Assembly (NCBI GenBank): GCA_030272585.1
Contig: BSYQ01000002.1
Span: 806,001 to 870,000 of the forward strand
Origin: Bryopsis sp. KO-2023
Lineage: Eukaryota > Chlorophyta > Ulvophyceae > Bryopsidales > Bryopsidaceae
Reading direction: 5' to 3'
Length of the DNA: 64,000 nt
How positions within the stretch are numbered: position 1 is the stretch's first letter; each line of letters begins with the position of its first letter. The translations under genes were made by a program, and so were the position numbers. This document shows, piece after piece, positions 9,642 to 20,234 of the stretch. The notes below the pieces were generated by a model, which saw nothing but the letters and a program-made list of their open reading frames with translations, made no database searches and was not told where the DNA came from.

Positions 9642-10514
9642 ACGGAGTCATGTTCTTGAACCATTAATGGTGGTTGTAGAAAAGGTTAGAGGAAGAAGGG
9701 ATGGGCGGTGAATTAAATGGGCTTTCGTGAGAATTCACAGGCAGTACAAGAAGTTTAGTGGATTGGCAAAGTATAGTGGGTTGTTGGAGGACAGGCAGTA
9801 CTTGGAAAGAAAAAGGATAAATTGTTGTGGAGAAACGATATGATTAGTTCTTGCAAGTTCCTTTTTGGCAAAGCCCAAGTATGTTTTCTTGTGTGTCCCA
9901 CCCAACTATTCTCAAAGAATCGAGTCCAGCAAGATTATTGTTAAAGTGGCTTTCTACATTTTTGGATAATCAGGAAGGGAAGAATAAAATCTTTTTTTGG
10001 GGAGGTTGGGTGTCCTTGGGCTGTGGGATATCGGGGTCATACGACGTTGTTGTAATTCTTGTAGTTCTTGTGGAGTTTAAAAAAACGGATAATTGAAATT
10101 GAGACATGAGATCCGGTTTTATCGGATAGACATGGTCTTCATCTTGTGTTCAGCGTTGATGGTGCATATGTTTCAATGGGGCTGTTTTGGTGCCTTTCGC
10201 AAAGTCCCCACTACGATCCATGAAAAGTCAGAATTCCCTCTTAGGAAGATCTTCTCCAGTTATCGTCGCACCGCTGAGCCAGAGATGCTTTCTAGATAAT
10301 CTCAGAGGTTGCATAAATGCATTTGTGGCACGAGTTAAACACGCTGTAACCGTAAAGATTAACGGCCAAACTGAACTGAACTGTCAGTCCACTATTCTGA
10401 ATCCAATCAGGCTCTCACTGATAACGGTTTGAGGTCCAAAATAACGCCCCCCCCCCCCAAAAAAAAACAAACACAAAAAACCCTCATACTAGCACGCCAG
10501 GGCGCCCAAAATTG
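9642..10514. other. Intergenic, 3' flank of F-box B1
   Basis: No gene recognised. The first 470 bases belong to the duplicated B block. The rest is AT-rich with a C10/A-rich homopolymer region at 10445-10470. Confidence 0.5.
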
Positions 10515-10889
10515 TTAAAGTACTACGTGTCCCGAAGGAATGCCCCCACGAAGTCGACTATTTGAAGAAACCCGTTCTTGTACCGAAATGAGTCGATGTT
10601 TCGGAACGTCCAGCCCTGGTTTCTCGAAAATTATGAGAAGCTGCCAACCTCGCAGGACCTCGTCCCTCAATCCCCCACAAGCGACCTCTCGCTGTTTGTT
10701 TCGCTTGGAAGTGAGACCCTGGCCATTTTCGCAGCACATAGGAACAAAACGTTCGAGCAGGTGCTGTACGCAGGTCGCAACCACCAGTGAAAACTCCAAG
10801 GCTGGCTGAGGGTCGTCAGCTGGTGCGTGCGCCGCCATATGATGCATCATGGTGTCTAAACCGATTGCGGTCGCTGTCTTGATCCTCAT
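10515..10889 (-). CDS. Hypothetical protein, 124 aa
   Basis: Unrecognised. The frame begins MRIKTATAIGLDTMMHHMAA and contains a helical stretch (ALEFSLVVATCVQHLLERFV). The DNA just 3' (10480-10560) resembles the region near 3590-3680, so it may be another member of the small duplicated gene set. Support is only the open frame and moderate composition. Confidence 0.2.
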   Translation of the reverse strand: MRIKTATAIGLDTMMHHMAAHAPADDPQPALEFSLVVATCVQHLLERFVPMCCENGQGLTSKRNKQREVACGGLRDEVLRGWQLLIIFEKPGLDVPKHRLISVQERVSSNSRLRGGIPSGHVVL

Positions 10890-11149
10890 GGCTCCGACAC
10901 GGGGAGTGGTTTCTAGGCCAGGAGCTCTTACGACAGGTATGCGCGCACGGAGGGGGCTCTTTTCCGACGCTGCTTGTAGCTTTGGTTGAAGCCCAGCTGC
11001 GTTTCGCTAAATTCCAGGCAATTAGATTTCGAAACCATTGTCGAGAATTCTCTCGAAATCGTGCAACCAGTTTCGCTTGGTGTGTGACTTGATTTTTTTT
11101 TTTTTGTGTTAAATAAGGCCGCCGAACAAAGCATTGAATTCGAAAAAGA

Positions 11150-11600
11150 TGGTGCTTTGTAGGCCAGGAGGATTGGTGCAAACCTTGCTCTGCGGCTTGG
11201 GATGGTTGCGTCGACTACGTTTTCTCGTGCCAGGAGAGAGGCGGGCGCCGTTCGTTGCCTGTGTAGCGGACCGTTTGCGTGCTGTTGCAGATTTAAGCGA
11301 ATATTAATCATGCACTCGAGGAGGGTTTCAACTTTGTTTTGTTGGCGGAGAGAAAGAAGCCATCGACCGCTTTCGACTCGCCAAGGAAAAAAAAACCCCT
11401 CTGTTCAGGCGTTCTGATAAGAACAAGAAAAGGGTGGAGATAGACCTCATCCCCTTTTCTTCTTCCATGGGAATAAGTTGTTTTGAATCGTAGTTTTCGT
11501 TCTTGGAGGCCGCAGATATTTTGCCTTTTGCTTCCTGCTCCTTATTTTACTCTTTCCAATTTTGAATTTCGAGCTTCTCTTGTGCTGTGAGTATTTTTTG
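11150..11600. repeat. Duplicated non-coding segment (mate at 41010-41460)
   Basis: Both copies start with gtaggccaggagg and carry ggttgcttcgactacgtttt-type sequence followed by the same pyrimidine- and purine-rich runs, in the same orientation. No stable coding frame is shared. Confidence 0.75.
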
Positions 11601-11980
11601 CCCGTTGTTTTGTCGATACATCGATTGACCGGAATTATAGAGCAAGAAAGTGATGGAATCGACTGTTCAATCACCCTAGACTCAATATATTTGGACTTTC
11701 GTTTTGTTTCGGATGTGTCGCCTCATGCCTTAAAAAGCCATAGATCGTTCCTAAAGACGCAACTCTGGAAGAGCTCAAGTAGCTCCAAAAGATGTTTGTA
11801 TTTTCATCCAGGAACAGGCCTCCGAGAAAAATGTACTATGTACTATGTACATAACCTGTGACAGGTTTCATGGACTGCCGCAACTACCAGTCAGTCAGGA
11901 ATGCGTGCGTTGATAGGGTGACCTCAGCGAATCAGATTCGGCGATTCACGGATCTGGCGACCGAAAACATAACATAACAT
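11601..11980. other. Intergenic flank of the LINE
   Basis: I see no gene. The stretch ends in a short ATAAC repeat at 11968-11982 next to the LINE 3' end. Confidence 0.5.
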
Positions 11981-12085
11981 AATTACACGCGAAGAAGCCA
12001 CCCAGCTTCTATTGCGGAAAAATGTACACCAATGTGAACAGACGAATGTTTGGAACCAAAAAACAAAAACACAGAGCACCAGACA

Positions 12086-12505
12086 CTAACTGCCAGTAGA
12101 CCCAAAACTACCCGAACCACGATCCGTAAGGGACAAAGAATCTGCAATAATTACTTGAGGAGTAACAATTTTTTCCAAAAGTAATTGAACCACCCTATCA
12201 CCCGCTTTAATATAAAAATCTTCAGAGGAGAAGTTAAAAAGAACCGCAATCAAAGAACCCCTATAGTCATTGTCAATAACCCCAGCACCCAGAAATAACT
12301 TGAACCTGGCACAGAGACCCGAACGAATTTTCAACCGACCATAATAACCTTGAGGGATTTCAACCGCCACACCCATATCAACCAGACCGTTATTCCAAGC
12401 TGGAATAACATAATCCTGCGGCGAATAAAGGTCATAGCCCGCCGAACCCAAGGAAGCCCGAGTCGGAACTCTAGCAGCATCATGTTTAAGAAGAACCCGC
12501 AGCAT
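12086..12505 (-). CDS. dUTPase encoded as third ORF of the LINE
   Basis: 139 residues containing all five trimeric dUTPase motifs in order: SAGYDLYS; GRLKIRSGL (usual PRSGLA, here Ile replaces Pro); GAGVIDNDYRG with the catalytic Asp; AGDRVVQLLLEKI; and DRGSGSFGSTG (one Gly to Ser in the P-loop-like tail). dUTPase hydrolyses dUTP to dUMP and pyrophosphate and so limits uracil incorporation into DNA, here presumably during reverse transcription. The ATG at 12505 lies inside the end of ORF2 and overlaps its stop by 20 nt in the +1 frame. Termination-reinitiation is the simplest route, although a +1 shift is possible. Host dUTPase capture or a functional module carried by the LINE family are both possible. 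The domain call is strong. Confidence 0.93.
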   Translation of the reverse strand: MLRVLLKHDAARVPTRASLGSAGYDLYSPQDYVIPAWNNGLVDMGVAVEIPQGYYGRLKIRSGLCARFKLFLGAGVIDNDYRGSLIAVLFNFSSEDFYIKAGDRVVQLLLEKIVTPQVIIADSLSLTDRGSGSFGSTGS

Positions 12506-15500
12506 TGTCCTCCCGAATACACAAGACAGCCCTCCGTAAGAGGAAAAAATCCTTCAACATACGTGCAACCTTAATCTGATCAACCCTATTGAAGAGAAAG
12601 AAAAGATTGCGACAACGGAAAAACTCCGACCAGCGAATACGCAAAAAATTATATGCCGGACACACATAAAGAAAATGAAACTCATCCTCCACTACCCCAA
12701 AACCACATACCCTGCAGAATCGTAATTCCCGCACCACAAGAGGATGTTGTAACCGACCCGAATCTACCTGAAGACCATGAACCCCCGCCCGAAAGGCACA
12801 ATAAATTTTTCGCAGAGAGCTTGTCGAAAGGACAGAAAGGCAATCCAAGAATCGAATATTCCGTTTGATTTGACTAAAAAAATATCGAACATGGGACTTC
12901 TCCGACGAAAAAGTCAACCTCGAAAAATGATTCTTAAAATTAGAAGACCACAGCCTGATATCAATAATGCTCTTTCCAGAAAAAGAAATTAAGTGCTCTT
13001 TCACCAAAGACTCAACCCTGACCACCCAAGACGAACCACACCTATGTTCATCCAAAAGACTATTAAATATAGCATTAGATGGATGTTCCTCAGGAAGAGA
13101 AAAAAGTTTATTCCAGAATCTAAAAATTAGACGCCTAAAAAAAAACTCTAAAGGGCAAGTCCCCATATCCGCATATAACACCTTCTTGGGAGCACGCCGA
13201 GGCAAATTTAAACAAAACCGTAAAAAAGCCAAATGAGACCGCTCGAGCGAGTCCCTCTGTCCTTTAGTCAAAAACAAATACCAAATAGCACTCCCAAAAT
13301 TTATTGAACCAAAAACGAATTGTTTAAACAAATTATATTTAACCCGAGGATCTTCAATTTTATGCAATCCAAGAGAAGAAGACATTCTACGACCAATATG
13401 TTGAAAGTGCGGTAAGAAAATGTTTGACCCAGTACCAAAAAAAACCCCTAAATAGCGAAAAGTTTTAGTAGCCGTTATAAAAGAATCACCAATCTGTACT
13501 CCATGAACATTAGGAAAGTTAATCACCACCACACCCCTTTTCGAAACGTTCTCAGCAATCCCCCAACTAGCAGAACAACCCGCTAAAGCGTCATTAAGAC
13601 AATTCAAATCTTCCGTATACTGAACCGGAATCATAGTATCATCAGCAAACGCTAACGCCGGAATACATACATTATCAAAAGAAATAGGTCTAATCCCAGA
13701 ATGTTCAATAGCACGAATCAAATTATCATGATAAGCCTTATATAATTCCGGACTAAGAGGACAACCCTGACGTACCCCTCCACCTTGAATAAAATTATTC
13801 GAAACACCAGAAGTACATCGAACTCGAGATGTAGCATTCGCATAAATAAAAGCCAAAACCTTCAAAATCTTGTCTGGCACCCCAGTCCTTGCTAACTCAA
13901 AAAAGAGATGGGGATGAGAAACTCGATCAAAGGCTTTTAATAAATCTAGGAAGAATAAAATTAACCCCTTCTTAGATTTTTTTGACAGAAAAATAAGAGC
14001 CCATACCGAGAAGACAAAAAATTCCGGTAAGCAAAATTTACCAAAACCCCCTTGACAAACATGTCTAATCGTAGAAAAGGGATCTTGGACACGATTCAAA
14101 AGTACATAAGCAAAAAGCTTGTATATATGAGGACTAATAGTCAACGGCCTAAAACTGGAGGGATCAAGGCGACTACCTTTGCCTTTATAGACTGGAACAA
14201 GTTCACCTAACAACCAGGAAAATGGAACTGCTTCCTCTTGTGAACATCTAGAAAAAAGGGTAGATAGTACTTCACACCAAGCTAATCTCAGAGGCTCGCA
14301 ATAATTTCTAAAGAGAGGAGATGGCCAAAGATCATGACCGGAAGCCCGACCATGTTTTAACTTCAAAATAGCACTATTAATCTCCTCAATCTCAACTGGC
14401 CTAGACAAAGAAACTAATTGAGAAGGGGACATAACCACATCAGGAGGAAAAAACCCAGTAGAATCAGTTCGAAAATCCCTCAAATCACTCATGGGACTAA
14501 AAAAAGTTTTATAATATTGCTCCCACTCAAGTAAGGAAATACAGTTTCTCTCACAACCAGAGCGATTTCGGGGAAAAAAAAGGCGGAAAAAACGTTTGGG
14601 GTCCTCATAGTATAATGAGGTCATCCTTTTACCTTGAGAGGAAGAATACGCTTTCCTCTTAGTCCGCAGCAACGAATAAAACCGATTACGCAAAATCCGT
14701 GCATAATCTGATCCATCATTAGTTCTGCAAGCACGACGGTAGACTTGGCGTGCATGATAACAGTCCCTATCAAACCAAGGTTGGCATCGAGAAGATTTCT
14801 GGGAGCCCCATGTCAGTAAACGATCCACATGAGTCTTAAAAGCCAAAAAAGCCTCGTCAACTGTAGACGACTCCCGAATAGCTTGCAAAATGAGTGGCAA
14901 TTTAACCGAAAAACCTTCCCAAAACCTATCAGGACTATCCTTAGACCAAATCACTCGCCGCGGGGGCTGTACACAACAACCCACGGCATCAATCAACCAC
15001 CGTAAGGAAATCCACTTGTGGTCAGAAACAGACCATTCATCGGCAACCCGTAAAACTGGAGAAAACTCCCAAAAATTCTGAGACCCAATAAAGAAATCTA
15101 AAACTGAAATCGACCCAGAGGATTGAGAACAGAACGTACACTCCCCCAATAAATCACCTGCTATTCGGCCATTCATAACTCGAAGGCCAGTTAACATACA
15201 TGTCTCACATAAATGTCTCCCATTGATATTATGTCCATGAGGGTCTAAGGAGCCTCGACAAGCAAAAGCTCCTTCAGGTTCTCCATCAAACAAATCCCCC
15301 AATCGAGCATTGCAATCGCCAAACACCAGCACAGAACCATTGACCTGAAGAGAAAAAGTAATAATCGAGGCACGTAGCCGATCCCACAAACTAACATCAT
15401 AATAAGACGAAGAGGAATGGGGTATGTAAACAACCCCCCCCCCAAAAAAACCTGAGCCCCTATTGAAACCTTGACCCAAATAACAAAACCCTGGATATTA

Positions 15501-15763
15501 TGATCCTCCAAAATTTCATAAGAGAACCATTTAGAATTTTTCACCAAAAGGCCAACACCCCCACTACGGCGATGCTCCGAGATTCTATGAGAAAAGTGAA
15601 AAGAGTACCCATGTAAAGAAGTTAATAATTCCCAGTCCCCCAACTCACAGAAACCAATAAAGTCAAAACCCGAAATAGCGTGAGTAACCTCATCAAATTT
15701 TGAATCATCCAAGCTCTGCAAATTCCAAAAAAACACGCCTAAAGAAGCTGGGTGGCGTAACCC
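12486..15763 (-). CDS. LINE ORF2: endonuclease, reverse transcriptase, zinc finger (one frameshift)
   Basis: The endonuclease part starts right after the ORF1 UAG (conserved start VFFWNLQSLDDSKF, then GFCELGDWE and, after the break, FGDCNARLGD and SVSDHKW). The frame moves by -1 at a T7/G10 run (15427-15443), after which a 990-residue frame runs to 12486. RT motifs are PVYKGKGSRLDPSSFRPL, DLLKAFDRVSH, GGVRQGCPLSPELY and the catalytic FADD (ALAFADDTMI). The C-terminus has a Cys-rich finger (FCRVCGFGVVEDEFHFLYVC). There is no ATG between the UAG and the endonuclease core, so ORF2 seems to need readthrough or non-AUG restart. The break in the homopolymer may be a lesion, a sequencing indel or, less likely, programmed slippage (T TTT TTG is present in frame). 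Confidence 0.9.
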
Positions 15764-15766
15764 CTA
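15764..15766 (-). promoter_or_regulatory. In-frame UAG between LINE ORF1 and ORF2 (possible readthrough site)
   Basis: Context reads GCA TAG GGG TTA. The frame stays open from this stop straight into the endonuclease domain, and the nine codons before its first conserved residues contain no ATG. A purine-rich 3' context (G after the UAG) is compatible with known readthrough sites, but I see no tested pseudoknot. Confidence 0.45.
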
Positions 15767-16777
15767 TGCCCGAAGTCCAACCGGGACCGCATTAGAACCG
15801 GAAGCACCACGAAGAAGCCCCGACAGAACATCAGCGGGAAAAAACCCATGCCACGAAGAATCACCCAGAGAAATTGGAACTGGACTAAACTGCCCTGGCA
15901 CTCGCATAAAAAGATGTTCATCCCTAAAGTAAACCGATTGAATTGGAGAGGACACATCCGAGGCTAACTCACGACCTTTATCATGAATAGGACGCAGCGA
16001 CCGACGCGCTTGACGCTGCTGCAAGGTATAATCGGGACCAAAACGCAAATCCGATGGAATAGAAATCCCATCACCCATAACTTCTCGAATACCCTTCCGC
16101 AACTCAAACGCCACACTACGACTATGTTCACTAGCGAACCGAACAAGAATCGGGCGTGGGAGAGATTCCCGAGAACGACCAACCCGACGAGCAAAAACAA
16201 TAGGAAAATCCTGTTTAGACAGAGTCAGATCTTTACCTAACTCCAGAAGAACTTCATAAACTCGAGTCATGACATCCTCCCCAGATAGTTCAGGCAAGTT
16301 ATATACCAGGAAATTTGAGCGGCGCTCCATCCTGTTCTGAAAATCCGCCAATGTAGCTTCAAAATCCATCGGTGACTGGCGTTCCAAAGCTTCCACCCGA
16401 CGCAGCAAGGTATCATATTTAGCTTCCAGTGCAGTCAATTGTTGGCGAATACTGCTTGTATCCGATTGGATGCCCACCAACAGAGACATTACTTCCCGCA
16501 ATGTAGGCTCCCCGGAAGGCACTGGAGAATCATCAAGCCCGTCAGTCTCAGTATGCGGCCTTTTAGAAGGAGTCAGTGGGCGAGTACCCCATGCGGAACC
16601 AGGAGGGCGAGCAACAACAGTGCTGAGAGGCAATCCAAGGCGAGGTGAAGGCACATGGGGTTCAGAGCTCTGTCGAGAAATAGGCACGGGAGCCGGTAAA
16701 CGAGTCGAAGGCTCTTGGGAAGAACGCCGTACCGTCCCCGACGAAGGCTTGGATGGTTGCTTTTGTTTTGGCGCCAT
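15764..16777 (-). CDS. LINE ORF1, RNA-binding chaperone type
   Basis: 337 residues from ATG 16777 (an in-frame GTG lies 21 nt upstream). The N-terminus is basic and Ser/Pro-rich. A coiled coil spans about residues 105-150 (LLVGIQSDTSSIRQQLTALE, then YDTLLRRVEALE), followed by an RRM-like domain (RRSNFLVYNLPELSGEDV, then PILVRFASEHSRSVAFELRK) and a C-terminal domain (DLRFGPDYTLQQRQARRSLR). This is the L1 ORF1p (transposase_22) layout, which trimerises and packages LINE RNA. It ends in UAG at 15764-15766, in the same frame as the endonuclease that follows. Confidence 0.88.
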   Translation of the reverse strand: MAPKQKQPSKPSSGTVRRSSQEPSTRLPAPVPISRQSSEPHVPSPRLGLPLSTVVARPPGSAWGTRPLTPSKRPHTETDGLDDSPVPSGEPTLREVMSLLVGIQSDTSSIRQQLTALEAKYDTLLRRVEALERQSPMDFEATLADFQNRMERRSNFLVYNLPELSGEDVMTRVYEVLLELGKDLTLSKQDFPIVFARRVGRSRESLPRPILVRFASEHSRSVAFELRKGIREVMGDGISIPSDLRFGPDYTLQQRQARRSLRPIHDKGRELASDVSSPIQSVYFRDEHLFMRVPGQFSPVPISLGDSSWHGFFPADVLSGLLRGASGSNAVPVGLRA

Positions 16778-16857
16778 AGAGTGGTAATGAAGGCGCACTC
16801 GATCTAAAAACTCAAAAACGGAGAGGAGGAAACCGTCGTCGGAATCCGTCGTTGTCG

Positions 16858-17157
16858 CAGTGGCTCCACAAAATCCCCCGAAACGTTAGCCCAAAACCGA
16901 GCCGCAGTGGTTCACAAATGCCCCCGAAACGTTAGCCCAAAACCGAGCCGCAGTGGTTCACAAATGCCCCCGAAACGTTAGCCCAAAACCGAGCCGCAGT
17001 GGTTCCACAAAATCCCCCGAAACGTTAGCCCAAAACCGAGCCGCAGTGATTCCACAAAATCCCCCGAAACGTTAGCCCAAAACCGAGCCGCAGTGGTTCC
17101 ACAAAATCCCCCGAAACGTTAGCCCAAAACCGAGCCGCAGTGGTTCCACAAAATCCC
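16858..17157 (-). repeat. LINE 5' tandem monomers, 6.4 copies of 46-47 bp
   Basis: The unit begins cagtggttccacaaaatccc and ends aaaccgagccg. Copies 2 and 3 are 46 bp with cacaaatgcc in place of ccacaaaatcc; the others are 47 bp. They abut without spacers and form the extreme 5' end of the element, the position occupied by promoter monomers in mouse L1. Confidence 0.9.
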
Positions 17158-17339
17158 AAGAAATTACACCACGAACTTGGAGACACTCCAATGTCGGAGT
17201 TCAAGGTGCTGGCTCAAAAGTCAAGGAAGCTTTAAAATATATTTTAAATTCTTCATCATTGTCTCAATTTCTTAAAAGTAAAAGGAAACGACCCTGAAGA
17301 GTTCTTTGTTCGTCCCCTACAAATTCAACCCAGTCTTGA

Positions 17340-18389
17340 TCAACGGGGCAAGAAATCCCAACATCTTATCCTGCCCTTGTGGTCGACTACCACGAGCTCG
17401 CTATGTTCCAGCCACAACCCAATAGGAGTACCCTTGATATGAAAAGATCTCAAGAGATCGTTCCCAAGCATGTCCCAAACCTTTACCGATCCATCATCCG
17501 ACCCGAGTGCTATTCGATCACCATCAAGATCAACACATCTAACCACCTTAGAACTTGAACCCGGGTATGTTTGCTTGCACTCTCCATCTTTAAGACTCAA
17601 AAGTTTTGCAGTCCCATCACACGAGCCGATCAAGACCAAATCTTCGTGCACAGAAAAAGAGTCCACATTGTACGATTCTTCTTGAAGGAATTGAACACAT
17701 TTCCCTGTCGGGATCTCTACCACTGATAATTTGTTGCGATATCCAACCGCCAAGATTTTATTTTTACCAACCGATGCCACGGCCAGGGTCGGAATATTGA
17801 AAAGCCGTATGCAGGCATGTGCCTTTTTTCGTAGAGCGTTGAGGCCCCCCCAATTCTCTCGACTCCAAATAACGATATAGCGATCGCCCCCAACACTTGC
17901 CACCATGTCGCCGACCTCAACAATGCCCCTCACCGTTCCTTGATATGCCTCAAATCGAGATGATAAAGTGTTCTCCTCCAGGTTCCACACACTTATAAAA
18001 CCCTCTCGATCACCACTCAAAACCTCGCCCTCAAGCAAGCAAAGAGAAGAACAAGCTTTTCCGGTTTCAAAAACTTTCAAAATTTCCCTTTTGCTTACGT
18101 CCCATATTTTGAAACCGTTCTCATACCCCATTGCAATCATATTTTCTCTCCTTGCAACACAAATTGGTTGTGAAATACCCAATCCAAGTGTGATGGGCTT
18201 CACATCACCACATCTCCACGACTTCTCCAAATCCACTTTTTTTTTCAAGGTGGGGTCATGTTTGACTGTCCTCAGCCATGGTGAAGCGACACAAGAAAAT
18301 TGTGCCACCTCTTTCGCCGAAAAAGGTGCCAGAATGTGAGCGATGACATCCAAAGGTATGTCCCATTCAGATTCGCTTGTGGAACCCAC
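17340..18389 (-). CDS. F-box/WD40 protein, subfamily A, diverged copy A2
   Basis: About 349 residues. F-box at the N-terminus (WDIPLDVIAHILAPFSAKEV then QFSCVASPWL). WD40 repeats show KIWDVSKREILKVF, SVWNLEENTLSSRF, VIWSRENWGGL, LLSLKDGECKQTY, KVWDMLGNDLLRSF and a final CWDFLPR. The frame opens with GTG at 18389, directly after a pyrimidine tract and cag acceptor, with no in-frame ATG before the F-box. The start codon therefore probably lies in an upstream exon that I could not identify. Its downstream flank is unlike those of A1, A3 and A4, so it was not part of the recent blocks. The LINE at 11989-17161 ends only 180 bp downstream. Confidence 0.78.
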   Translation of the reverse strand: MGSTSESEWDIPLDVIAHILAPFSAKEVAQFSCVASPWLRTVKHDPTLKKKVDLEKSWRCGDVKPITLGLGISQPICVARRENMIAMGYENGFKIWDVSKREILKVFETGKACSSLCLLEGEVLSGDREGFISVWNLEENTLSSRFEAYQGTVRGIVEVGDMVASVGGDRYIVIWSRENWGGLNALRKKAHACIRLFNIPTLAVASVGKNKILAVGYRNKLSVVEIPTGKCVQFLQEESYNVDSFSVHEDLVLIGSCDGTAKLLSLKDGECKQTYPGSSSKVVRCVDLDGDRIALGSDDGSVKVWDMLGNDLLRSFHIKGTPIGLWLEHSELVVVDHKGRIRCWDFLPR

Positions 18390-20234
18390 CAGCCTGAAAA
18401 AAAAAAACGAGAGTGAAAACCTGTGGAGCCTAGTGGAGTAACACGGGTTTGCCGTTCTGGACGCTGGGAAAATCCCCCTGGTCTCCCTTCCCTATGTGCG
18501 TCCTATCTCAACGAAAGAACTTGACGGACAAGATCGTGTTTGAACCACCGCCCAGCCTGAACTGACTCAAACTAGTTTCAACAAACCCTCACGGGAAAGG
18601 GTTCACGGAGTGCGACTTCTCGGAAAGGGAAATTCTTCTAAATCAAAAAAGCTAGCGCCGTCGAAAGGAAAAAACCAGACGCACCCAGAAAACGACGACT
18701 CGGCAGCTGGTGGGTCCGTCTTTTTTCCCCACGAGAAAGGAAGACCAAAACATGATCGGAACATACTTCGTCCCGTAGTCGACCCTGCCCGTTTTCTTTC
18801 CTGCACGCAGAAAAAAGAGAGGATTGAACACAAAAACGTGCACACTGTCACAGCCTGTGCGTTTGGGGTGCGCTTATCAAAACCCAGTTCCGTGTCGACG
18901 ACAAAACCCTTCTTGGATGGAACCAACGTTCAACTCCCCCTCTGAAGAGAAACATCTTACTTGCTGGGCTTGAAAAGGTCGCATTCACACGGAAAATGCA
19001 CGTTATGAAAAAGAAAAACCTCACGCAGCAGAACCGTGCCCAAAACCTTTCTGACGCAGGGGCGACAGAGGTCAGTTAGGGTTGGGGTCGACTTCAAGCA
19101 AGAGTCAGCGATCCAAGGTTGAGCCCTCACAGCACACCAAAAGGCAAGACAGGGGCTAGTTTTTTTTTCTTTTAGGGTAATGCAAATGACTGGACCCAAA
19201 CCAAACCAAGAATTACAAGACATGCCAGGCCTACAGCATCGGGGGAGTCTGCCATGGGTGCGACCACAGGGGGGACGAGGCCTTGGAAGCCCAGGCCCCC
19301 CTCAAGGAAAAAAAAAAGGCCCTAGAAATCTACAACAGCACCACACCTCCATGCTACAGGCTCTGGCCTGGCATGTCTTGTAATATTTTGGGTTGGTTGG
19401 AGAAAGCAAGGAGGAGCGCTGTCTCTCTTTATGAGATCGTCGATTTTTATCGACACGTTTCGCGCCGATTTTGGCGTGGCCTGGCGCGATCTGTTTTTTT
19501 GGTGACGCACTGAGTTCTTTCCTATTTTTCTCGGTCGGTGCATGATGGTGAGAAAAAGATCAGGTCGTTGTGTGAAACATACTCGATTTTGTTTTTTGGT
19601 GTAAAATATTTGTATGATGCTGACTGACCTTGCTTGAGGGGGAGGTGGGGGTTAGTTCTCTGCATAGTATACAGTGTCTAACCCCCATGTTATAGGCTCT
19701 GGCCTAGCATGTCTTTTACTATTTTTGGTCGGAGGATTACGTATGCTGGGTTTCTTTTTGTGTTTCAATAGAGACCTGGGTTTCTGCCATGTAATATTGA
19801 TGGATTTCACGAAAGAGCCAAGAACAACACCAAATAGATTTTCGAAAAAGAAATCCAACCGGAGAATTAACAAAAAAAAAAAAAAAAAAAGCAGAAGATT
19901 CTTTTCTTTAAACCACAAGCACAAGCCTACAGCATCAACTGTAAAAAAAGAAGAGCCAACCAAAGAAAAATATTACAAGAAATGCCATAGCATTCAAAAA
20001 AAAAGGGAAAAAAGAAAAAATAAGCCCTCTAGCCTAGAGGGCTCTAGGTTTGGGAGAAAGAATCCATTCCACTCTATCAAGAACCGGGCTATGGGGAAAA
20101 TTCGAAAGAAAATTTGGGACAATAACTGGAGAAGATCCTTGTGAGGGAGACGGCCAGAATTCTGTCATTTCAACCATGGAGCACCCCACTTCAGGAAAGG
20201 AACCAAAAAAGCCTCATTGAAACATATGCACCAT
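18390..20234. other. Intergenic region with dispersed repeats
   Basis: No gene supported. It holds A2 upstream DNA, a fold-back repeat (19192-19400), another copy of the same repeat (19672-19735), and long A-rich runs (19868-20035). Confidence 0.5.
19192..19400. repeat. Fold-back element of a dispersed repeat family
   Basis: The left arm (ttacaagacatgccaggcct) and right arm (ggcctggcatgtcttgtaat) are inverted copies about 45 nt long around a 120-nt centre. Related single arms lie near 19672-19735, 38143-38205, 40205-40245, 51565-51630 and 63745-63795. The structure fits a fold-back MITE or SINE-like family. Confidence 0.6.

Larger units (their letters stand above)
8020..10115. repeat. Duplicated F-box B block, copy 1 (inverted mate at 20235-22130)
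   Basis: Upstream region, gene and downstream flank all match 20235-22130 in reverse. An example downstream is the stretch around tgtccttgggctgtgg at 10010, repeated in reverse near 20385. The similarity ends near the fragment around 10110. Confidence 0.75.
11989..17161 (-). mobile_element. Full-length LINE with ORF1, ORF2 (endonuclease-RT) and dUTPase ORF
   Basis: On the minus strand the order is 5' monomer array (16858-17157), ORF1 (15764-16777), UAG, endonuclease, reverse transcriptase with C-terminal zinc finger (to 12486), then an overlapping dUTPase ORF (12086-12505) and a short 3' UTR. The 8-bp direct repeat aattacac at 11981-11988 and 17162-17169 is a candidate target-site duplication and sets the borders. 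There is no poly-A tail. ORF1 type (coiled coil plus RRM) and RT place it near L1-like LINEs. The endonuclease has one frame break at a T7/G10 run. Confidence 0.85.

Noticed and set aside
16858..17157. Could the 46-47 bp repeats be a CRISPR array?
   Set aside because: Units abut with no spacers, the host is eukaryotic, and the array is the 5' end of a LINE.
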